This document shows, piece after piece, positions 6,366 to 16,000 of a DNA stretch of 37,287 bases. The notes under the pieces were generated by a model that saw only the letters and a program-made list of their open reading frames with translations, searched no databases and was not told the DNA's origin. The position numbers and the translations under genes were made by a program. Numbering within the stretch: position 1 is the first letter of the stretch; every line of letters begins with the position of its first letter. This DNA comes from a virus, in the IMG/VR virus record IMGVR_UViG_3300036841_000118, positions 1 through 37,287 of that record; one strand, 5' to 3'.

Positions 6366-6613
6366 CGACGAGCGATCAGAAACACGACCTTGCCATGGGT
6401 TGCGCTGAAGTTCGCGCACCATGTCCAATGGCCGTCACGGGCTCGCAGGCAGCGGTCTTGCGGGAAGCTGGCGAGGCTGAAGGCGTCGAAGTCGTCGAAG
6501 AAGACCACGGCCCCGCACTCGGCACATCGAGGAATGGTGACGGGGGTATCATGATCGGACAGGACGCGGCCGTCGACGACCGTCGGATCGTCGTCGCCGA
6601 AGTCACCGGCCAT
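6362..6613 (-). CDS. Hypothetical protein with CxxC, 83 aa
   Basis: Starts MAGDFGDDDPTVVDGRVLSD; acidic N-terminus, then PRCAECGAVVFFDDF with CxxC at residues 31-34 and two later Cys, followed by HWTWCANFSATHGKVVFLIA. A single zinc site is likely. It is the last gene of the leftward late operon and shares a CTAG (6362-6365) with the convergent rightward gene. ATG at 6613 lies inside the end of the upstream gene. Function unknown. Confidence 0.6.
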   Translation of the reverse strand: MAGDFGDDDPTVVDGRVLSDHDTPVTIPRCAECGAVVFFDDFDAFSLASFPQDRCLRARDGHWTWCANFSATHGKVVFLIARR

Positions 6614-6827
6614 GGCGTTCTACGCTGCTTGGGAATCCGACTGCGGCGATGAGGAGAGCGGTACGCCGCGCGAGTCCTCGAAGCTGGACGAGCTCGCCGG
6701 GAGAAAGTCCGCCAGGTCGCTCTGCAGCTCGGCGAAACGCTCCTGCGAGAGCCTCAGACGCAGCAGCGCACTCTCGGAACACGGCGCGCTCGACGTCGAG
6801 ATCGGAGGCGGGCTCATCGATCGCCAT
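6603..6827 (-). CDS. Hypothetical helical protein, 74 aa
   Basis: Short all-helical protein (MAIDEPASDLDVERAVFREC onward) with a hydrophobic C-terminal helix (RTALLIAAVGF). It overlaps the holin/lipoprotein gene by 14 bases and the following gene by 11. Position right after the holin candidate suggests a lysis-cassette accessory, but no family is recognised and the start is not certain. Confidence 0.5.
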   Translation of the reverse strand: MAIDEPASDLDVERAVFRECAAASEALAGAFRRAAERPGGLSPGELVQLRGLARRTALLIAAVGFPSSVERHGR

Positions 6828-7335
6828 CGCTCGGCAGCAGGTAGCAGACGTGATCGTGCGGCATCAGCAGCACGTCGTAGGACATGCGCGGCGGCACGTG
6901 GATCGTCAGTCGCGAGCCGGGCCAGCGCCGCGCGTGGTGCGTGTCCGGGTCGCAGTCCAGCACGCCGTCGAGCGGTTCGGCGTTTCGGTTCGTCACCGTC
7001 AACACCGTCTCGCGGCGCAGGCGCCCGTAGATGTCTGGCCACATGCGCTCGACGCCATCGACGACGGGCGGACCCGGCGGACCGACGTACGGCGACGTGT
7101 TCGCGCAGCCGACGAACAGCAGCGCGCCAGCGACCAAGATCAGCGGGAGCACGCTCGGCGTCGATGCGGCCTTCGTCGACGCCGCCGCCCGCTGTGGAAG
7201 CGTTACGCCGATGATCCCGCCGCCCAGAAATAGGACGATCTCCTTGACGTCACGCCCCTCGATCGATCCTTTGCCGAGCGCGAACGCCACGAGCGCCAGC
7301 AGCATCCCGAGCGCAACGAGGTTCCGCGTGTCCAT
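6814..7335 (-). CDS. Holin-like protein fused to or nested with a lipoprotein (possible spanin), 173 aa
   Basis: Residues 5-21 (LVALGMLLALVAFALG) and about 31-47 (EIVLFLGGGIIGVTLP) are two hydrophobic segments split by a charged turn, like a two-helix holin. Residues 62-77 (LPLILVAGALLFVGC) form a third segment ending in a lipobox (FVGC, Cys77), followed by a soluble domain of about 95 residues with several Cys. An internal GTG at 7152 would start a protein at exactly that lipoprotein signal, so one frame could encode both a holin and an outer-membrane lipoprotein spanin. The start is ATG 7335, six bases after the upstream stop. The lysis role is inferred from topology and position at the end of the late operon. 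Confidence 0.55.
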   Translation of the reverse strand: MDTRNLVALGMLLALVAFALGKGSIEGRDVKEIVLFLGGGIIGVTLPQRAAASTKAASTPSVLPLILVAGALLFVGCANTSPYVGPPGPPVVDGVERMWPDIYGRLRRETVLTVTNRNAEPLDGVLDCDPDTHHARRWPGSRLTIHVPPRMSYDVLLMPHDHVCYLLPSDGDR

Positions 7336-7341
7336 CGGGCA

Positions 7342-7839
7342 CTACGTGAGCTGCATGTAGTAGATCGAGTTGGCCGCCCAGGCGCCCGCGTTGAAGAAGA
7401 GCTGGTAAAGCTTCAGGGCGCCGCCAGGACTGCCCGTGCTGCTGTAGAGCGTCGTCGGCGTCGAGTTGCGGATGATCAGGTCGTTTGCGCTCTGATCGAG
7501 CCGCAAGACCTGTACGATCTGGCCCGTGGCCTGCCCCGCGTTCGTGAACGTCAGCGTTCGAGGCGCTGTCAACGTCCCCGCCGGCATGATGTAGAGGCTG
7601 CACATATCTGCCGCCGCGCCGATCGTGGCGTCGGCGTCGCCCAACAGCGGGACCTTCGTTGCCAGCCGGTTGAAGTTCGGAATGCCGGCCGTGCGCAAAA
7701 CGCCCGCCACGTCGACGGTCTTCAGCACGCCGTCGGTGTCGATGATCATCGAGCCTTCACCGGCGTTGACGTTGCCCGCGCCCGCGCCGACCGGGAGAAC
7801 GACGCCGCCACCCTGGAACCGTGCATTCGTCTGGCTCAT
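7342..7839 (-). CDS. Probable beta-rich structural protein, 165 aa
   Basis: Starts MSQTNARFQGGGVVLPVGAG at an ATG overlapping the upstream TGA (ATGA, 7839). Composition is rich in Gly, Thr, Ala and Asn with short strands (SMIIDTDGVLKTVDVAG, TLTAPRTLTF, NDLIIRNSTPTTLY), typical of tail-fibre or capsid-decoration domains. No catalytic motif. It is cotranscribed with the 148-aa protein before it and lies between the ejection proteins and the lysis candidate, so a late virion appendage is likely. Confidence 0.6.
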   Translation of the reverse strand: MSQTNARFQGGGVVLPVGAGAGNVNAGEGSMIIDTDGVLKTVDVAGVLRTAGIPNFNRLATKVPLLGDADATIGAAADMCSLYIMPAGTLTAPRTLTFTNAGQATGQIVQVLRLDQSANDLIIRNSTPTTLYSSTGSPGGALKLYQLFFNAGAWAANSIYYMQLT

Positions 7840-8282
7840 CGGCCGACCGCCTTCCCGCTCACGAACATGTCGAGCGCGCCGGAGCCGCCGGACTGCGTGA
7901 ATACGACCTTCACGAACGAGTGCGTCACCAGCGGTTCGGCCGCCGCTGCGATGCTGATAATGCAGTCGCCGCCCGCCCCCGCCGGGTTGGTGATGCCGGT
8001 GACGCGAGTCGTGATCGCCACGAACGTGCCAGCCCGTTGCGGCGCCGCGCCGGCCGGGGCGCCGAACTGCGCATCCGCCGGGCCCGGGATGTAGCTGTTC
8101 GACGCGAGCACCGTGATCGTCGCTGCGAGATTGCCACCTGACGTGACCTGGACGCTGACCGAGTCGCAATCGGTGCAATCGATGATCAGCTCGCGCGGTG
8201 TCGCGTTCGCGACCGTGCCGAAGCTGAAATGGCCGCGCTCTTTCGCGGCGAGTACGGGCGTCCAGCCGATCTTCTGCGACAT
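7836..8282 (-). CDS. Probable beta-rich virion protein, 148 aa
   Basis: Beta-sandwich-like sequence (FSFGTVANATPRELIIDCTD, SVSVQVTSGGNLAATITVLA, CIISIAAAAEPLVTHSFVKV) with small Gly/Ser/Ala loops. It resembles the 108-aa protein at 17569-17895 in style (short beta domain preceded by the same junction element), though I cannot claim homology. The ATG at 8282 follows the 22-bp junction element at 8284-8305 and lacks a Shine-Dalgarno. Likely a decoration or receptor-contact protein. Confidence 0.6.
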   Translation of the reverse strand: MSQKIGWTPVLAAKERGHFSFGTVANATPRELIIDCTDCDSVSVQVTSGGNLAATITVLASNSYIPGPADAQFGAPAGAAPQRAGTFVAITTRVTGITNPAGAGGDCIISIAAAAEPLVTHSFVKVVFTQSGGSGALDMFVSGKAVGR

Positions 8283-8283
8283 C

Positions 8284-8305
8284 CTACAGACCCGCGAGCG
8301 GTACC
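8284..8305 (-). promoter_or_regulatory. Junction element copy 1 (GGTACCGC...GCGGGTCTGTAG)
   Basis: 22-base element filling most of the gap before ATG 8282; one of six related copies. Flanking CCCGCG/CGCGGG arms (8291-8296 and 8308-8313) can form a hairpin around the GGTACC core. No Shine-Dalgarno is present. Confidence 0.75.
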
Positions 8306-8313
8306 GGCGCGGG

Positions 8314-9108
8314 CTATTCGTCCAGTTCCAGGCGGTCGCTCTTCGTGGCGATGAGGTGCGCGCGGCGCGATTTCGTCGCGGCCATGCGCTGCTGGTCGGG
8401 CGGCGCCGCGGGCGGCGGCGCGGCCGCGAGCTGGGCGCGCAGGTTCGGATCGATTCCCGGCACGCCGAGCAGGACCGACAGGCCGCGCCCGAATTCCGGT
8501 TCCCAGCTCGGGTGGTCGGCCTTCTCCTGCATGCAGGCGCTGACCACGTCGACGGCGATCTCTTTGTAGAGGGTCGGATAGACCCCTTGCATCGCGGCGG
8601 CCTGCTTCGTCGTCAGGCGCCCCGACTCGATCATGCCGAATACCGACAGAGGCCGATCGATGATCTCGAGCTGATCTTCGAAGCGACCCATTGCGAAGTC
8701 GCCCGGCTCGAGCTGGTTCACGCCGAACACCGTCCGCTCGACACAGATCGGGTACTCGCCGCGCAGGTAGTTGTACGCGCGCGCCGCCGCCGCGAGGAAC
8801 GGCAGGTCGGCGCCGGCCGGCACGTCCCGGAGCATCGCTTCGATCTGGGCCGGCGCGGGCGGCGCGCTGAACGCCTTCAGCGCCGAGTCGTAGTCCACCG
8901 CCGGGTACGCCTTGGCGCGGTCCAGGTTGCCGCGCACGAGCCCGACCGCTTGCTGATGGACCGTCCGGCCAAGCTGGGAGATCTCGCGCCACATCGGCGC
9001 GGTAATGCGCTCTACCGCATCGGTCAAAAGCGGGCGGATCCCGACCACGGCGAGGATCGCTTCGCCCGGCGCAATGCTGTCAGGAAAGACGACGTTCGCG
9101 GGTTCCAT
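8314..9108 (-). CDS. Late protein, probable internal virion protein, 264 aa
   Basis: Starts MEPANVVFPDSIAPGEAILA from ATG 9108, five bases after the upstream stop; in-frame upstream starts would overlap the previous gene heavily. Predominantly helical with a long hydrophilic centre and a Pro/Ala linker (PPPAAPPDQQ, about 232-241) before a basic tail. No enzymatic motif. Position after two other large helical proteins behind the nozzle gene suggests an ejection protein or chaperone for one; this is inference from gene order only. Confidence 0.6.
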   Translation of the reverse strand: MEPANVVFPDSIAPGEAILAVVGIRPLLTDAVERITAPMWREISQLGRTVHQQAVGLVRGNLDRAKAYPAVDYDSALKAFSAPPAPAQIEAMLRDVPAGADLPFLAAAARAYNYLRGEYPICVERTVFGVNQLEPGDFAMGRFEDQLEIIDRPLSVFGMIESGRLTTKQAAAMQGVYPTLYKEIAVDVVSACMQEKADHPSWEPEFGRGLSVLLGVPGIDPNLRAQLAAAPPPAAPPDQQRMAATKSRRAHLIATKSDRLELDE

Positions 9109-9112
9109 GGCG

Positions 9113-10726
9113 TCACATCGCGGGCGCGCCGTAGAGGTCGGCGATCGAGCCGCGCCGATCCACCTGGCCCACCGCCGCACCGGTGACGGCCGGAGGCAGG
9201 ACCGGCGCCGGGCGGACTGCGGGCGCTGCGGCGGTCGCTCCGGAGCGTGCCGCCTGAGCCGCCTCGACGCGTCGGAGCTGGGCTTCGGCCATCCGGTAGT
9301 CGAAGCCGCGGGCGACGCGCGCGCCGAGCTTGGCCGCGCCGACGGCGGCCGGCACCGCGACGGCAGCCGCGGGCGAATGCGCTGCAGTCCCCGCGACGAT
9401 GCCGCCGAGCGCGGCCAGCTTGTGGGCACTTTCCTTGGCGCGTTCGAAGAACGTCTTCTTGCCCTGCGCGATCTTGTCGACGCGTTCGGCGAGGGCTTCG
9501 CGCACCGGGATCAGCGTCGCCACGTCTTCGTTCGCGGCCATGAACGCCGCCGAGTCGAGCCCCGGCGTGTTTTTCGCCAACGTCTCGAGCTGCTTCGAAA
9601 GAGGCGCGTAGAGATCGCGCGCGACCTGCGCCTTGACGCCCGTGGATGCCGCGGTGCCCATGGGGAACGCCGCGCGGCCGATGCTGCGCTTGAGGCTGCG
9701 GAGCTCGTTCGGCGTGATCGTGCCGTCAGCGCCGAACTCGTTCACGATCGCCTCGCGCGCGCGGCGGATCGCCTGCGTCTTGTCCAGGTCGCCCTTATTG
9801 CGCCCCAGCGCCTGTTCGATGTCATCCAGGATCTGCGGCACCGACGCTTGCGCGCTCGCCGGCTTGTCGGCGTAGTGCGCCTCCATCTGCTCGTAGGCGT
9901 TGTCCAGCGTCGCGTTACGCTGCGCCAGCGTCTCATCCACGGATCCGAGCGCGGCCGCGGGCCGATCCTTCGCCTGCACCGCCAACGCGCGACGCAGCTC
10001 TGGATTGCGCGCGACCACGGTTTCGAGGCGCGATCCTTCCTCGCCGGCCGCCCGTGCCACCTTGTCGGCCGTCGGCTTGCGCGCCTCTTCGGTCAGGTTG
10101 CGCACCGTGCGCGCCTTGACGCGCTCGACTGCCCCGGCGCTGATCGCTTCCTTGCCGGCCGCCGCGGCCTGCTTCGCCGCGTGCACCAGCGGCACGGCCG
10201 CGCCGATCGCGGCGCCGGTCGTGAAATCGCCACCCGCCGCCTTGTTCGCAACGCCACCTTCCACCGCCGGCGCCGCAACGGCTGCAACGGGCGCCGGGAG
10301 CGCTGCCAGCGGCGCGGCGGCGGCGCGGCCCATCGCGGCGGCCGTGCCCATCTGCACGAGCGGATCGGCCATCTCGTTCGGGTTGCCGGTGGACGCTCGG
10401 ATCTGTTCGCCGCCGCCCGGAGTCGGCTGTCGCGTGACGTAGTCGGAGCTCGGCGCACCGGCAGGCTCCGCGGCCTGGGACACGGTGTACGGCCCTGACT
10501 CGAACGGCTTGAACGTACTGGTGCGCTGCATGCCGGCCGACGTGCCGGCCTCTTCGGACGTCAGATCACGCGGCCCGGACGGCGATCCGGCGAGCGCGCG
10601 GCGAGCGGCGGGGCCCATGTCCACGCGGGGCGGCGAGGATGCATTGTCGAACAGACCGCCGTAATCGCCGCGGTCCTTCTTCGCCGCGGGCGCGGGCTCG
10701 TCGAAGAGCGCGTCGTACTCGCCCAT
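9113..10726 (-). CDS. Probable ejection (internal virion) protein, 537 aa
   Basis: Ala-rich, mostly helical protein. Residues about 135-200 form an Ala/Val/Gly-rich low-charge region able to insert in membranes (ALPAPVAAVAAPAVEGG, GAAIGAAVPLVHAAKQAAAA), and 435-475 is another (ALGGIVAGTAAHSPAAAVAV). Long charged helices between them look like coiled coil. This composition is usual for proteins expelled from podovirus capsids to form a periplasm-spanning conduit (P22 gp7/gp16/gp20 or T7 gp14-16 functional class). No lytic transglycosylase motif is visible. It follows the 479-aa gene with its ATG (10726) on that gene's final base. Confidence 0.65.
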   Translation of the reverse strand: MGEYDALFDEPAPAAKKDRGDYGGLFDNASSPPRVDMGPAARRALAGSPSGPRDLTSEEAGTSAGMQRTSTFKPFESGPYTVSQAAEPAGAPSSDYVTRQPTPGGGEQIRASTGNPNEMADPLVQMGTAAAMGRAAAAPLAALPAPVAAVAAPAVEGGVANKAAGGDFTTGAAIGAAVPLVHAAKQAAAAGKEAISAGAVERVKARTVRNLTEEARKPTADKVARAAGEEGSRLETVVARNPELRRALAVQAKDRPAAALGSVDETLAQRNATLDNAYEQMEAHYADKPASAQASVPQILDDIEQALGRNKGDLDKTQAIRRAREAIVNEFGADGTITPNELRSLKRSIGRAAFPMGTAASTGVKAQVARDLYAPLSKQLETLAKNTPGLDSAAFMAANEDVATLIPVREALAERVDKIAQGKKTFFERAKESAHKLAALGGIVAGTAAHSPAAAVAVPAAVGAAKLGARVARGFDYRMAEAQLRRVEAAQAARSGATAAAPAVRPAPVLPPAVTGAAVGQVDRRGSIADLYGAPAM

Positions 10727-12165
10727 CAGCGCACACCAGCCCGGCGCGCTTCGTCGAAGATCTGGGCGGCGCGGCGCTTCACTTCGATCGGGGCCGCCGG
10801 ATCGCTCAGAGCCTTCCGCGCCAACGCGAGGCGCGCCGGGCTGGGACCAGCGGCGCGCGCGGGCGCGGCGCCTTCCCCTTCGTCGGCTCCGGCGGTCGGC
10901 GATCGGCTCGCACCCTGGCCCGGCATCGGCGCCAGCGTCGAACGCAAACGCTGCTCGGTCTGCTTGCGCGCCTGATCGGCAAGGCCGCGAAGCACCTTCG
11001 GATCGGCCGAACGGTTGAAGCCGGTGCCGGTGCCGCCGATGATCAGATGCTCCAGCTTCTGCCCGGCGTCGGTCGCCTGGATACCCTTGATCTGACGGCC
11101 CATCGACTGCACGTCGGCAGCGAGGTTTTCCCGGATCTTGTACTCCTGCGACATCGGGTTCAGGAGGTGACCATGCTGCTCGATGTGGTCGGCGAGCTTG
11201 TTCACCGCCTCCTGATACGTGTCGAGCCTCGACATCGTGTCGCCGAGCTTGCCGGCGATCTCCCCGGTGGGCGCCATCCCGAGCGGCTCGCCGGTGTTCG
11301 GATCGCGCACGACCAGCTTCTGCTGCTGAAGTGCCAGGCGCTGCTGCGCGATGCTGCCTGCGCCGCTGGCCCCGGTGACTTCCTTCTTCGTGGTCGCGGC
11401 CTGGTACGTCCGGTCGTAGTGCTGTAGCGCCTCGCGCCGCTTCTCCTCCGCACGCGCCAGCAGGCCCTGGACCGTGACGTTGTTCTTCGCCTGGTCGAGT
11501 GGGATCCCAGCTTCGGCCAGGCGCTGGACCATCTCCGCTGCGGTCGCCTCGTTCGCCTTCGCGAACTTGATCGCGAGCGCGCCGTTTTCGTGGCCGTTCT
11601 GGATCTCGAGGTCGCTGACGTCCTGCCGCCGCATGTTCGCGACGTCGCGCCGGCGGTTGAGATCGGCCGTCTGCTTCGCGAAGTCGCGATCCATTGCGCG
11701 GAAGAGAGCGACCTGCATGGGGTTGTCTCCACCGACCAGACCCGCGCCAGTCCCGCCCGCGAACAGGCCGAACGCCGTGGCCAGACGTTTCCCCACGCCC
11801 TTGTCGGACCAGTAGTCGTGATACGTGTGGTTCGCGAACGCTTCTTCCGCGGCGGCGGCGGCCTCGCGCGCGGCGTTCACGCGATCCACTTGGGCCTGAT
11901 GCTCGGCGGCCTGATCGGCGGCCTGCTGGCGCGCGAGATCAGCCGCGTTCGCCTGCTGGTCGGCCCTGACCGTGTCCTGCAGCGCTTGCGCCTCGCCGAC
12001 CTTCTTCTGCGCGTCCGCAACAGCGATGTTTGCCGCGTGCTCGGCGTCAATCGCCGCCTTGCTGGCCGGCGACATGACCCGTCCACCCGACGTCGAGGTG
12101 CGCGTCGTGGTGTCCTGCTCGGCCGGAACGAGCAGCGGATCCGCCGTGATGTCCAGTTCGGGCAT
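10726..12165 (-). CDS. Probable ejection (internal virion) protein, 479 aa, coiled coil
   Basis: Residues about 35-112 are an unbroken Ala/Gln/Glu/Asp-rich helix (DAEHAANIAVADAQKKVGEA and onward), then a short hydrophobic Gly-rich segment (LATAFGLFAGGTGAGLVGG, about 127-145), then more helix with heptad character to about 300 and a Pro/Ala-rich tail. This matches podovirus ejection proteins in design rather than identifiable sequence. ATG 12165 shares one base with the upstream TAA (TAATG). It sits between the 290-aa and 537-aa proteins, forming a set of three behind the nozzle. Confidence 0.65.
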   Translation of the reverse strand: MPELDITADPLLVPAEQDTTTRTSTSGGRVMSPASKAAIDAEHAANIAVADAQKKVGEAQALQDTVRADQQANAADLARQQAADQAAEHQAQVDRVNAAREAAAAAEEAFANHTYHDYWSDKGVGKRLATAFGLFAGGTGAGLVGGDNPMQVALFRAMDRDFAKQTADLNRRRDVANMRRQDVSDLEIQNGHENGALAIKFAKANEATAAEMVQRLAEAGIPLDQAKNNVTVQGLLARAEEKRREALQHYDRTYQAATTKKEVTGASGAGSIAQQRLALQQQKLVVRDPNTGEPLGMAPTGEIAGKLGDTMSRLDTYQEAVNKLADHIEQHGHLLNPMSQEYKIRENLAADVQSMGRQIKGIQATDAGQKLEHLIIGGTGTGFNRSADPKVLRGLADQARKQTEQRLRSTLAPMPGQGASRSPTAGADEGEGAAPARAAGPSPARLALARKALSDPAAPIEVKRRAAQIFDEARRAGVR

Positions 12166-13037
12166 TAGAGGAACGCCGACAGGAACGCCCCGCCGCCTTT
12201 CAGGAGTGAGCCCTTCGAGTCGTTGTCGGCCTTCTTCGCCTCGATATTCGCGTTGACCGCAGCCTGGTTCGCGGCGAGCCGATCCGCCTCGGACCGCTCG
12301 CCCAGCCCGCCGTATCCGAGCGCCGCGCCGGTCGCCGTCGCGTTCGCCGCCTGGTCCGCTGACGCTTCCGAGCCGTACAGGCTCGCGAGCCCCGAACGCG
12401 CAGCGGCCGTCTCCGCGGCGCGGGTGAGCGCGAGCTGGCCGGACAGGTCGCCTTGCGCGCGCGCGGTCGCCTGCGCGGCGGCGCGCCTAGCTGCGAAGGC
12501 GTTCTGACCGTTCGCGCCCGCGGCGATGCTCGCCTGGTCCTGCGCGATCCGGCCCATGCCGGTCTGAAGCTGCGTGCCGGCTACGGACGGGCCCGAGCCG
12601 TAGATCGCGGCGAGGTAGTTGTTCGCGAGGCCCGTCTGCCCGGCGCGCGTCGCCGCCATGCGACTGAGAACGTCCTGCTGCTGCCCCAGGAAGTTGTTCT
12701 GGTTGATCGCGGCGCCGCTTCCCTGCTGCGCGAGGTTCGGCGCGGCGGCGACCGTCTGCGCGCCAGTGAACACCGGCTGCCCCGTGGCAGGGTCGATCGT
12801 CGACGACTGGTAGTATTGCCCGCTCACCGGGTCGTACGAGTAGTTCGTTCCCCGGATCGGCTGCAGGTACGGCGTATCGTTCGGCCGCGCTGCGCCGACG
12901 TCACCGCCGGGGTTGGTCGGGCCGCCCGGCACGCCCAGGCCGAGGTAGTTCTGCGTGCCCGTCAGCGGATCTTCGCCGTGATAGAGCTGGTACGAAGACG
13001 GCTCGAGCTTTTGCCAGTAGCTGCTGAAATCGGCCAT
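12165..13037 (-). CDS. Probable internal virion/ejection protein, 290 aa
   Basis: Begins MADFSSYWQKLEPSSYQLYH (ATG 13037, two bases after the nozzle TGA; a GTG at 13043 is an alternative in a GTGA overlap). The first 110 residues are Gly/Pro/Asn-rich and Tyr-rich (DPVSGQYYQSSTIDPATGQP); from about 110 it is an Ala/Gln-rich helix containing repeated AAxAxAxA patterns; the C-terminus is Gly-rich (KGSLLKGGGAFLSAFL). Architecture is like short ejection proteins that thread through the portal. Confidence 0.65.
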   Translation of the reverse strand: MADFSSYWQKLEPSSYQLYHGEDPLTGTQNYLGLGVPGGPTNPGGDVGAARPNDTPYLQPIRGTNYSYDPVSGQYYQSSTIDPATGQPVFTGAQTVAAAPNLAQQGSGAAINQNNFLGQQQDVLSRMAATRAGQTGLANNYLAAIYGSGPSVAGTQLQTGMGRIAQDQASIAAGANGQNAFAARRAAAQATARAQGDLSGQLALTRAAETAAARSGLASLYGSEASADQAANATATGAALGYGGLGERSEADRLAANQAAVNANIEAKKADNDSKGSLLKGGGAFLSAFL

Positions 13038-13039
13038 GG

Positions 13040-16000
13040 TCACCCAACCGGCGCGATGCGCCGCTCCTGGTACTTCGCCCCGCGCTCGATCCCAACGTAG
13101 AGCCCGAGCGCTTCGAGCGTGAACCCCTGCGACGGAACGTCGCCCGGGAACGTGTCGTAGATGCTGATGCCCGTCGCCGAGCACTCGACCGTGCGTGGCT
13201 GCCAGTCGAACCGGAACGGCTTCAGTTCCGTCGAGAACGTCTCCGAGAACGTCTCGTCGATCACGTCCGAGCCGTCGTACGTCACGTCCACGTTGAACGT
13301 GTGCGCGCCCTTCCACTCGCCGAGCGCGGACGTCTCCCACAGCACTTGGAATCCGTTCACGTCGGCCAGGGCGATGTCTTGCAGGTCAACCCGCGTCTGC
13401 ACGGGCGCGCCGTTGTCGTCCCAGGCGCCCGGCGTCTGCTCGTACACGTTCGGCGTCGCCTCGTTGTCGGCGACCACGAAGGCCCCGCGCCACACGGTCA
13501 TCGCCACGCCCGACTTGGGCACCGTCCAGGGCGACCATACCTTCGCGACGTCATCGTAGACCAGCATCTGCGCGCCGGTCAGCACGCCAAGGCGTTGGTT
13601 CGCGTCGATCGCGATGTCCAGCGCGTCGACGCCTTCCGTCTCATCGCGGACCGGGAGGCCGATGAACAGGTTTTCCAGGCCGCGGGTCAGTAGCCACAGG
13701 CCGCCTTCGCTCGACGCGTACACCACGCCGGCGTCGATCGCGAAAGCACGGCCGGTGCAGCCGTTCGTGAACTTCAGCTCGATAGGCGTCGGGTTGGCCC
13801 CGCTCGTCCCGTCGGCGGACAGGAAGTTGCCGCCGTCGACGAACCAGATCGACCGCTCGCAGAAGATGAACAGCCGGTTGTCGAGCGGCACGAGCGCCGT
13901 CACCCGTTGCGACGTCGGCACCGTGAAGAAGAACTCGTCCTGGTTGAACGCCGTCGCTTGCCCGGGGACCTTGCTGAACGAGTAGTACACGCGGTTGTCG
14001 TACCCGCCCACGAACACGCGGTCACCAAACACGCAGCCGGTCGAGTGCGGCGGGCACGCGAAGTAGTCGAGCGTCCCGTCGTCGGTGTAGATGGGCGCGC
14101 CGATCGCGGCCGCCTCGTTCGTGACGGTGTCCGTCCAGATGATCAGGTCCGTCGTCGGGTCGTTGTAGATCGGGACGCGCGTGTCGCCCGGCGTGGCCTC
14201 GTCCACCGTGATCTTGCGGAGCTGGTTCGATGCGACCAGCGTCGCCGAGTCCCACACGTCCCGGTACACCTCGATCAGCACCGTGTCGTGCGACGTCATG
14301 CGCAGCGTCGGGATCTGAAGCTGCAGGGCGTTACCGCCCGGCGCGACCTGGGCGGCATTGGTCGTGATGCTGGCGATCGAGCGCATGCGATTGCTGCGCG
14401 TGTCGACCACGCTGAACACGATCCCGTAACGGTGCTGCTCGCCGACGTCCATCGTCCCGGACCCATCGTTCACGGACGTCACCGTGGGCGCTTCCGGCGC
14501 CAGCTCGATCCCCGCCGCCCGGAACTGGTCGCGGTAGAACGCCATCGCGCGCGGGCCGGGGAGCAGCAGCGAGTCGCCGAACTCGATCGGGATCCCGCGC
14601 CCGCCGAGCTGGATGTCGAGGATCCCCACCATCGGCGCCGTGTGGTTGAAAGCGTCGCCATCGACGACCTGGACCGTCTCGAGGTCCGCCGCGTATCCGC
14701 ACGTCAGGTGAACGATGCCGTCGGCGTCGTCGAAGGACGAAGGCAGCATGAAGAAGCTGGCGCCGTACGCGCCCGTCGGGTCCCAGCCGACGAACGGCCA
14801 ATCGAACGACGCCGTGCCGTACTCGAGCTCGCCCACGATGAGTTGGCGCGCGACGTCGATCAGGAAGTACGTAGGTTGCGCGACTGGGATGGCCTGGGCA
14901 TGCTGGACCGCCTCCTGCGACACGGAGGCGTAGTAGCAGGGCAGCACGTAGCGCGTGCCGAGCTTGAACACCCGGCCGGCCAGCGCCACCGAGCGCTGCA
15001 CGCCGTAGAGCACCGCCACGCCCGGCTCCGCATCTCCGCGATACGTGGTGACCGTGCTGTCCATCGCGCGCTTGGGCAGGCCGGCCGCCGCGGGGTACGT
15101 CGTCCACGACACGAACACGCCGCCACCCACGAAGTCGACATACCCCGTCAGGTTGCCGATCTGCTTGGCCTCGTCGCCGGTCATGCCGTTCTTGATCACG
15201 TACATCGCCGTGTGCGCGCCGGCCAGGTCCAACTGCGCGGCGTAGACGCCCGGCGTACGCACCGGGTCGCCGCCGCCGGGGGCGTAGCTGAACTGCGCCG
15301 TCGTGGCGAGGTACAGGTGGTTTGCGTCGACGTCGCTCCGCAGCCAGCACACGCCGTACGTCGCCGGCAGGTGCGTGTCGAACGCGGGCACTGTCACCAC
15401 GATCGAACCGCCGCTGAACGTCGCGAACACGAGCCGCGTGTAGTCGACGCCCACCGCTGCGTTGTGGGCGATGACCATGCCGTTCCCGGTGCCGGGCTTC
15501 GCCGTGATGTCCCAGGGCGCCGCGGGCAGCGGCGGCAGGCCAGATGCCGGGAGCGTCGTGAGCGTGTTGGACGCCTGCACCGCGCCGTCCGCCCCGTATG
15601 CGGACACGGACACCGTCGTGCCGCCCGCGTCCGACACGATCCAGAAGCGCACGCCGTCCGCCACGACCTTGATCCGCCCCGCGGCGGCGATCTGGACCGG
15701 CGCGCGCACGGGCGTGTCCGTCGTCAAGTCGACGAACTCCGCGTAGCACTTGCCGCCCTCGGACCATACGTAACAGGCCGTCGAGCCGACGCGCGCGCCG
15801 TCCATGATGCTGATCGACTTCGTGCTGGCGCGGACGACGTGCCGGTGGGCCGTCTCGGTCATGATGATCTCGTCGAACTTTTCGAACCGCGGCCCCGCCG
15901 GTGAGTACACGTACGGCACCGAGTTGCCGATCTGGACAAGCTCGTCGCCCAGCGTGCCGAGCAGCGTCGTGCCGGGGATGCCGGTCGGCGCGGGCGCGGG

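Noticed and set aside
13907-15904. 665-codon plus-strand open frame opposite the nozzle gene
   Set aside because: His/Arg/Val-rich composition typical of an antisense frame in high-GC DNA; the nozzle reading on the minus strand has clear beta-propeller patterns.
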